Of a DNA stretch of 64,000 bases, positions 57,660-64,000 are shown in pieces. A program made the position numbers and the translations under genes. Source of the stretch: Ectobius pallidus (lineage: Eukaryota > Arthropoda > Insecta > Blattodea > Ectobiidae); assembly GCA_964059195.1 (NCBI GenBank), contig CAXKWD010000006.1, positions 63,753,073-63,817,072 on the forward strand, read 5' to 3'. The notes beneath the pieces were generated by a model that was not told where the DNA came from, did no database searches, and saw only the letters and a program-made list of their open reading frames with translations. Positions within the stretch are counted from its first letter, which is position 1. Each line of letters opens with the position of its first letter.

Positions 57660-57990
57660 TGGGTATATATATAAGGGGTGGGTCTCTGTCACCACGGCAT
57701 GGCGCGTCCTCAAGTTGCGGATAGAGGATACGGCCTCCAGGTATGGAGGGTAGCTGCTAATATATTGAATAAGCAGTCGCGGACAGACGACATGAGGTGG
57801 TCCTCCAGCTTGGGGGTTTGGCGTGAGGTTAACAACCTCTCCCAGTAAAAAGTATTGCTGAATGATTTATGGATCCTATCGGTGTAAAATTTTCCGGAGG
57901 TAAAATAGTCCCTCGTTCGGATCTCCGGGTAGGGATTACACTGAGGGAGGCCAAAAATCGTAGGAACTATAGGGTGGGAATGTCAAATAC
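57660..57990 (+). repeat. 5' fragment of an APE-type non-LTR element, copy 3
   Basis: The longest upstream part of the three copies, beginning GGTCTCTGTCACCACGGCAT then GGCGCGTCCTCAAGTTGCGG, then the shared leader ACGGCCTCCAGGTATGGAGG. It ends near CATGTCAAAT-like sequence before the endonuclease start seen in copy 2. Confidence 0.6.
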
Positions 57991-58106
57991 CGTCTCAACA
58001 GTATTTAAGGTTTTGTTTTTTGTTTAGTGTTTCTTATATTCTTTGCTTTTGTTTCAAGTTCTGTGATCTTTTTCGTTCTCTGCTGCCGAGCATGCGCAGT
58101 TTCCGT

Positions 58107-58947
58107 GTTGCATGCTGGGAGGGGATGGACACGTCAGCCATTGCTACATTGCCTCAAGTGGCACATGTACACTTTTTCTGTAAAATCATTCTACTCTGCA
58201 TCGCCATCCAAGTCGGATGAAGTCATCACTTGAAGCTGACGGAAATTGCTAGTTACGTTTCTGTCTATATACTACAACCTTAAAATATCACTACAAGACT
58301 TCATGCTGAGATGCAGTCATTGTTCAAGACTTCCAGGCCGATTGCATAATCAACTCTTCTACTCCATTCGACGCCATTATGGTGGGCGTTTTCTGCGTAA
58401 TCATGAAACAATAAAGGTAAAGAAACTTAGTTTCTTACATTGAACATGCTTTTTTTGTTATTAACAAATGAAAGAAGCTTAAACTCATCTTTAAATCTTG
58501 CAAACAGCAATATTGAAATTGTATCACGTTCAATCCTGTAAATAGTGTTGTACATACTTTTGTAAATAGAATCAGTGTAATATCTTTGTTCTGTATATAA
58601 TTGACTCACCATTTATTTCAAAGGAAGAAAAGGTATAATTTTACATTCTTGCAGAGCCTGCAGATTCAGGCCGTTGGTTGTGGTAAGCCGTAAAACTCAT
58701 TTAATTGAAGATTTCATTTAGTTAAAGAGTAATACTTATTTTGAAAGTTTCAAGTTCAAGAAATCATAACTAAGCTCATGTATTTATATTTAATTTGAGC
58801 TATTTGAATATTGTTCACAGATCATTTAAGAAAACACAAGTGTAAAGATTATTTTATTTATTTATGTACAGAAATTTTCATTTTTATTGTAATGTGAGTG
58901 AGAAATAAATGTTCAAATATTATACAAATTCATTTCCTCATTCAACA
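58107..58947 (+). repeat. Candidate 5' LTR of the BEL/Pao element
   Basis: The 3' edge is set by CAACA at 58943-58947, five bases before the primer-binding site. The 5' edge is inferred from TGTTGC at 58107, which fits the usual TG start, but other TG sites upstream are possible. AATAAA lies at 58904-58909, near the 3' edge. No TATA box stands out. CATGCGCAG and CACGTCAGCC near the start could be transcription-factor sites. Confidence 0.5.
58904..58909 (+). promoter_or_regulatory. Poly(A) signal in the LTR
   Basis: AATAAA about 40 bases before the LTR 3' edge, a suitable place to end the element RNA when present in the 3' LTR. Confidence 0.5.
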
Positions 58948-58952
58948 TTTTT

Positions 58953-58970
58953 TGGAGGTCCCACCGAGAT
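58953..58970 (+). promoter_or_regulatory. Primer-binding site, tRNA-Gln
   Basis: TGGAGGTCCCACCGAGAT is the exact complement of the 3' 18 bases (including CCA) of an animal tRNA-Gln whose acceptor end reads GTGGGACCT. Reverse transcription of the minus strand would start here. I matched it from memory of the tRNA sequence. Confidence 0.7.
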
Positions 58971-59322
58971 ATTTACTTCATGTACTAATGCTGGTCTGTA
59001 TTTTGTATTTCATGTAATACTGTACTGCTGTAAATGTGTATGGAGAGGAGAGGAACATGCAATCAGAGAATGGCCTGGGACAACAGTCAGTCAGCTGTCC
59101 ATCCCAACATGCAACTCTGAAAAATATGTGTCATCTCAGCTTACATCAGCTCCTGTCAAGGTCGCAAGAAGACAACAAACGCAGCCCTACGTGCCAGCAC
59201 ATAAATCATTCTTGGGACCATTGAACGCTGATAGTAAGGTTGGTCACATTAACACTGAGGTGAGTCATAATCAGAATTGTTTCCTCTTCGTCAACAAAGC
59301 AGTGTATCATTACAAGCTGAAA

Positions 59323-62300
59323 ATGTCTGATGCAAATAAAGCTATTAATCCTGGTGGTAAGCAAGTTACAGATCCAGAAACAGTTACACAATCTCTTACA
59401 TCACAAGCGATTGCGAACATAGCATCTCAAGTAAAGCAAATCAAACAAAAAAGGACTCAAGTAAAGGCAAAGTTAACAAGATTTAAACAGTTCATTGAGT
59501 CTAGTGATCTTTCCCAGGCTAGTATAGATGATGTAACACAAAGATTAGAACATGCACAACTATATTACAAGGAATTTGATGAATTGCAATCTAAATTAGA
59601 ACATTTTGATGCAGAACCTGATTGTGAATCAGAGAGGCTGGAGTTCGAAACAAAATACTATGCAGCGGTCTCTTTCGCTAGAAGGTTAATAAGAAACATT
59701 GAAGAGGTTAATGCCCCGGCTCGCGTGTCTCAAAACACAACTCCTGTTGCTAGAAGTGATCGTGCTAGTTTACCTAAAATAGAGTTACCAGTATTTTCGG
59801 GGAAGTACCAAGACTGGATCCCATTCAAAGAAATATTTTCTTCTTTAGTACATTTAGAAGAGACATTACCACTTGTTCAAAAATTTCACTATCTCAGGTT
59901 ATCTGTCACTGGTTCTGCGGCAAAGCTTATCGACTCACTGTCACTAACAAATGAAAATTACAGCATAGCATGGCAAATGCTAAACGATAGATATGAGAAC
60001 AAAAAATTACTTGTCTCACAGCTAGTCGCTTCACTTTTTGAATATGAGAAAATACGTAAAGAATCTGCAATCTCTATAAGACACTTAGTAGACCATTTTC
60101 AACGGCAAACTAGAACATTAAAAGGCCTTGGACAACCAGTTGATTCATGGGATGCGTTATTGGTCCACATGGTAATCTCAAAATTGGACGCAGTGACTTT
60201 TAGAGATTGGGAATTAACATCTCCATCTACTGTACCACCAACATTTAAACAGTTATGTTTATTCTTGGAACAAAGATGTCAAACACTAGATGCTGTAGCT
60301 AAGGAGGGAGAAAATGTTTTAAAACAAAATAAGCTAGGCCTAGAACATAGTAAAAAGGTTACATATTCTAGTCGACCAGCTATATCTAAAATATGCCTTA
60401 GTCGTGGAGTGGTCAAGTGTTCGTTCTGCAACATGGATCATTTCTTACAATACTGTTCTAAATTTAAAGAAGCAGATATTGCAAAACGCCATGAACATGT
60501 AAAAGACAAAAAACTTTGTTTCAATTGTTTGCGTGCAAACCATTTTACAAGCAAGTGCACAAGATCTAAGTGTCGCATTTGTTCTAATTCACACAATACA
60601 CTTTTGCACTCAGACAGTAATAATAATTCAGTGCGAAAAGTAGGGTTACAGTCTAAAAACTCTAAATCTTGCAACAAAAATTTTGCAAATGGTGACTCAG
60701 AGCGGGATCCACAAACTCAGAATTTAAAAAGTGACTCTAAAAACTCTTTAGTGTGTAATCCACAAACTCTCGCCAGTTCCACGGTGACGCCGTGTTCGCA
60801 GCAAGCTATTCTATCTACAGTTAGCTTGTTGGTAGCTGGGTCAGATGAGAAATATACTCAATGTAGAGGCATAATTGATTGCGGTTCTACGCACACGCTC
60901 ATAACAGATAAGTTATGTGATAAGCTAAAACTGAAATGTAGAAATACAACTATAACGATATCTGGTATAAATTCACAAGTAAGCGGTGCAATTAAGACTA
61001 CTCAGATATCTATAAAAAGCAAATTCGACACTAACTTTCAAGTGAAACTAACATGCTTAGTGTTGAATAAAATAACCACTTCACCAGTGCCGTCTATGGA
61101 AATAGACTGTACTAATCTGCATATTCCTTCAAACATTCAATTATCAGACAACTGTTTTGATCAGCCTGGTGATATTGATATTTTGCTGGGAGCCGATGTT
61201 TGTTGGGACATTATACAGGGTCATAAAATTGACATGGGATGTAATAATTACGCATCTTTGAAATTGCAAGAAACAAAACTTGGTTGGATTGTCATCGGAT
61301 CCACGTTTATAGAAGATGACATGACACATTTGAATTGTAATTTAAGCATATCACAACAAACATATAATCAATTAGAAAGATTTTGGAAGTTAGAGGAACT
61401 ACAATTTAATGAAAGGACACAGGAGGAGAAACAATGTGAGCAATTGTTTTCAGAAACTACACGTCGTGACCAAAGAGGAAGATATATAGTTACTATGCCA
61501 TTCCGAGAGGGCTCTACCCCCCTTGGTGCATCTCGCCTTCAAGCTCTTCGTAGATTTTATGCTATGGAAAATAAATTACATAAGGATGCTTCTCTATTGC
61601 AACAATACACTGAATTCATGGACACTTATCTGAAGATGGATCATATGGAAAAGGTAACATGTGACTTTGAGAAAGATGGTCCTGAAGCATTTTATCTGCC
61701 ACACCACCCTGTATTAAAACCAGACAGTAAAACTACAAAATTAAGGGTAGTATTTGATGGTTCAGCGATAACCTCATCAGGTAATTCTCTAAATCAAAAT
61801 CTCTTGACTGGTCCAGTTGTGCAGCAAGATTTATATTCTATATTGTTACGGTTCAGATGCCACCGTTATGTGTTAACAGCAGATATAGAAAAAATGTATC
61901 GAATGGTGCTTGTGGAATCAAATCAAAGAGATTTCATGAGGATATTTTGGCGTACTGAGAGGGATAAACCAGTGCAAATTTTTCGCTTAAAGACAGTTAC
62001 TTATGGCTTAACTCCTTCTTCTTATTTAGCCACAAAAACATTGCAACAAGTAGCTGTAGATGAAGCACAAGATTTTTCTGAAGCAGCTAAAGCCATACAA
62101 GAAGATTTTTACATAGATGATTTGATTTCAGGAACATCCTGTATAAACGATGCTATATCTTTACGTATTAACATCACTAATATACTTTCTGCTGGAGGTT
62201 TTAACATAACACAGTGGTGCACTAATTCAGAAGAAGTACTGAATACGGTACCGGAACAGCAACGTTCAACTCAAACGCTTCTTAAACTACAGGAAGACGA

Positions 62301-64000
62301 CACTGTAAAAACGCTGGGATTACATTGGAATCCTCGTACTGATAAACTATTATACGAGGTGAGACAGTCACCTACCAGATTTACTAAGAGGCATATATTG
62401 TCAGATATTGCTAAAATATACGACCCTTTAGGTTTGTTATCGCCTGTAATAGTGAAAGCAAAACTTATAATGCAGGAGTTATGGAAGATTCATTCAGGAT
62501 GGGATGAGCTAGTTCCTGTAGACTTACAACATGGTTGGAATAAACTGTACACTAGTCTTCATGTACTTGGTGATGTTCGTATTCCTCGTTATGTGTTAGC
62601 TGACTATTTACAACCGAATCTACAATTGCACATATTTTGTGACTCCAGTGAATTGGCGTACGGTGCGGTTGCTTATGTACGTACATCTATGGGTAACAAT
62701 ACAAAGGTTAAACTTCTAACAAGTAAATCTCGAGTAGCCCCTTTGAAGAAACAATCAACTCCTCGTCTAGAATTGTATTCAGCACTCCTTGCTAGTGAAC
62801 TCTATAGTAAGATAAAAATTTCTATGGACTTGACTAATTATCAAATATATTGTTGGAGTGATTCATTGATAGTTCTGCAATGGATAGCTCAACCATCACA
62901 TCATTGGACTACATTTGTTGCAAACAGAGTTAGCAAAATACAGTCTAATACAGAAATTTCAGTATGGAATTATGCGCCATCAGATCTCAATCCAGCGGAT
63001 TTGTTAAGTCGTGGTGCCTATCCCACTCAATTAATTAAATCCTCAATATGGTGGAACGGACCTGACTTTTCGTACCAATCACGTGAAGAGTGGCCAAAAA
63101 TCCCAGCTGGCACTTCTATTAAATTGCCAGAATCTAAGCCGATTGCCAAAGCATTGGTAGCTACAACAAGTTCGTTTGATATTCTGCACAAGTACTCTAC
63201 ATTTTTCAAACTGTTAAGAGTGATAGCATGGTGCTTCAAATTTCTACGTAGCAACAAACGGACTGTAAAAAGTTCTACATTATTGTCAGAAGATATTGAC
63301 TCTGCACACGTTTATATCGTAAGACAATTACAGCAACAATCTTTTCCCGATGAAATAAAACAAATTGATGCTAAATCTGAAGTTAATAAGCGTAGCTCTA
63401 TCGCTTTGCTCCACCCTTTCTTGGACGAAAATAGGCTCCTACGAGTTGGGGGACGACTTCAGAAATCTGAGTTAAGTTTTGATGCCAAACACCCTATAAT
63501 ACTGCCTGCAAAACATCATGTAACTAATTTAATTATTAGACATTATCACTTCAAGTATCTTCATTTAGGCCCTCAAGCATTGCTGTATGCCTTAAGACAA
63601 AAATTTTGGCCTATAAATGGACTGAGAACAGTAAAAACTGCGATACGAAATTGTATTGTTTGTCATCGCTTCTCACCAAGAATGGGAACACAACTCATGG
63701 GATCTTTACCAGTGGCCCGAGTAACACACAACAGAGTATTTTCTTCAGTGGGTATAGACTATGCAGGACCAATTATGTTGAAAACTGGTCTGCCTAGGTC
63801 TAAAGTCAAGATAAAGGCTTATATAGCAGTTTTTATTTGTATGGTAACAAAGTGCATACATTTAGAACTAGTATCATCAGCATCAACTGATGCATTTCTT
63901 TCAACATTGAATCGATTTGTGGCTCGACGAGGGGTCCCACAGCATATATATTCTGATAATGGATCGAACTTCGTTGGAGCAAACAAAGAAATACAGACTC
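59323..64000 (+). CDS. BEL/Pao Gag-Pol polyprotein, 3' end outside window
   Basis: One open frame of 1559 codons with no stop, cut by the window edge. The start is the first in-frame ATG after the leader (MSDANKAINP). The N-terminal third is Gag: a coiled-coil-rich region, PVFSGKYQDW near residue 157 (start of the conserved BEL Gag domain), and zinc knuckles at 366-378 (CSFCNMDHFLQYC) and from 399 (CFNCLRANHFTSKC), with a further Cys/His cluster. Protease has IIDCGST with Asp519; the usual Ser/Thr after Asp is Cys. ILLGAD follows at 620-625. Reverse transcriptase has LRVVFDGSA (807-815), TADIEKMY and the catalytic YIDD (930-933). RNase H shows Asp1107, Glu1150, Asp1180 and NPAD Asp1226. Integrase has the zinc-binding His pair near 1409-1414 and Cys1444/Cys1447, then catalytic Asp1479 and Asp1545. 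The catalytic Glu would lie past the edge. Confidence 0.92.
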   Translation, partial: MSDANKAINPGGKQVTDPETVTQSLTSQAIANIASQVKQIKQKRTQVKAKLTRFKQFIESSDLSQASIDDVTQRLEHAQLYYKEFDELQSKLEHFDAEPDCESERLEFETKYYAAVSFARRLIRNIEEVNAPARVSQNTTPVARSDRASLPKIELPVFSGKYQDWIPFKEIFSSLVHLEETLPLVQKFHYLRLSVTGSAAKLIDSLSLTNENYSIAWQMLNDRYENKKLLVSQLVASLFEYEKIRKESAISIRHLVDHFQRQTRTLKGLGQPVDSWDALLVHMVISKLDAVTFRDWELTSPSTVPPTFKQLCLFLEQRCQTLDAVAKEGENVLKQNKLGLEHSKKVTYSSRPAISKICLSRGVVKCSFCNMDHFLQYCSKFKEADIAKRHEHVKDKKLCFNCLRANHFTSKCTRSKCRICSNSHNTLLHSDSNNNSVRKVGLQSKNSKSCNKNFANGDSERDPQTQNLKSDSKNSLVCNPQTLASSTVTPCSQQAILSTVSLLVAGSDEKYTQCRGIIDCGSTHTLITDKLCDKLKLKCRNTTITISGINSQVSGAIKTTQISIKSKFDTNFQVKLTCLVLNKITTSPVPSMEIDCTNLHIPSNIQLSDNCFDQPGDIDILLGADVCWDIIQGHKIDMGCNNYASLKLQETKLGWIVIGSTFIEDDMTHLNCNLSISQQTYNQLERFWKLEELQFNERTQEEKQCEQLFSETTRRDQRGRYIVTMPFREGSTPLGASRLQALRRFYAMENKLHKDASLLQQYTEFMDTYLKMDHMEKVTCDFEKDGPEAFYLPHHPVLKPDSKTTKLRVVFDGSAITSSGNSLNQNLLTGPVVQQDLYSILLRFRCHRYVLTADIEKMYRMVLVESNQRDFMRIFWRTERDKPVQIFRLKTVTYGLTPSSYLATKTLQQVAVDEAQDFSEAAKAIQEDFYIDDLISGTSCINDAISLRINITNILSAGGFNITQWCTNSEEVLNTVPEQQRSTQTLLKLQEDDTVKTLGLHWNPRTDKLLYEVRQSPTRFTKRHILSDIAKIYDPLGLLSPVIVKAKLIMQELWKIHSGWDELVPVDLQHGWNKLYTSLHVLGDVRIPRYVLADYLQPNLQLHIFCDSSELAYGAVAYVRTSMGNNTKVKLLTSKSRVAPLKKQSTPRLELYSALLASELYSKIKISMDLTNYQIYCWSDSLIVLQWIAQPSHHWTTFVANRVSKIQSNTEISVWNYAPSDLNPADLLSRGAYPTQLIKSSIWWNGPDFSYQSREEWPKIPAGTSIKLPESKPIAKALVATTSSFDILHKYSTFFKLLRVIAWCFKFLRSNKRTVKSSTLLSEDIDSAHVYIVRQLQQQSFPDEIKQIDAKSEVNKRSSIALLHPFLDENRLLRVGGRLQKSELSFDAKHPIILPAKHHVTNLIIRHYHFKYLHLGPQALLYALRQKFWPINGLRTVKTAIRNCIVCHRFSPRMGTQLMGSLPVARVTHNRVFSSVGIDYAGPIMLKTGLPRSKVKIKAYIAVFICMVTKCIHLELVSSASTDAFLSTLNRFVARRGVPQHIYSDNGSNFVGANKEIQT

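Larger units (their letters stand above)
58107..64000 (+). mobile_element. BEL/Pao LTR retrotransposon, right part outside the window
   Basis: The 5' LTR, primer-binding site and continuous gag-pol frame are present. The 3' end of integrase, the polypurine tract and the 3' LTR are outside. The absence of frameshifts and stops in about 4.7 kb suggests recent insertion. Without the 3' LTR I cannot check LTR identity or target duplication. Confidence 0.85.

Overview
This window looks like arthropod nuclear DNA, most likely from an insect with a large, repeat-rich genome; a cockroach or termite is my guess and is not proven. It is AT-rich. I see no host protein-coding gene with a convincing exon structure. 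Almost everything I can identify is a transposable element or a remnant of one, separated by long AT-rich stretches in which I recognise nothing.

The only long intact coding region is at the right edge. From about 58107 a BEL/Pao LTR retrotransposon begins: a 5' LTR, a primer-binding site matching tRNA-Gln, then one uninterrupted gag-pol frame from 59323 to the window end. That frame runs about 1559 codons without a stop and is cut off inside the integrase.

Layout from left to right. Positions 1-13450 hold tRNA-derived SINEs, an inverted-repeat element with a reiterated motif (5354-6814), and two neighbouring copies of a Harbinger-like family with TTA/TAA target duplications (7729-9150). Positions 13469-17105 hold a 5'-truncated Penelope-like element (PLE) with inverted terminal repeats and hammerhead-like motifs, interrupted by a jockey-type ORF1-only element that has its own 24-bp duplication. 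Positions 17420-27088 hold four hAT-type insertions with 8-bp target duplications, one inside a SINE and one 2.25 kb long with promoter-like sequence. Positions 28000-32455 hold SINEs, a full Harbinger-like copy, a 220-bp palindrome and a fold-back of about 960 bp. Positions 33900-38900 hold two decayed non-LTR reverse transcriptases, one of them lodged inside a Harbinger-like MITE. Positions 40100-49025 hold an unclassified element with opposed motif clusters, RNase H and hAT-transposase pseudogenes, and a 764-bp hAT element. Positions 50000-57990 hold a second PLE split by an inverted-repeat transposon, and three 5' fragments of an APE-type non-LTR element next to (TA)n tracts.

The main theme is nested insertion. 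Target-site duplications let several insertion orders be read directly: hAT into SINE, jockey into PLE, LINE into MITE, inverted-repeat element into PLE. I did not find a clearly new biological system. The least explained structures are the large fold-back at 31494-32455, the opposed motif clusters at 40109-40679, the promoter-bearing hAT at 20611-22862, and the strong excess of the palindrome TAGGCCTA. All alignments were made by eye, so identities and some boundaries are approximate.
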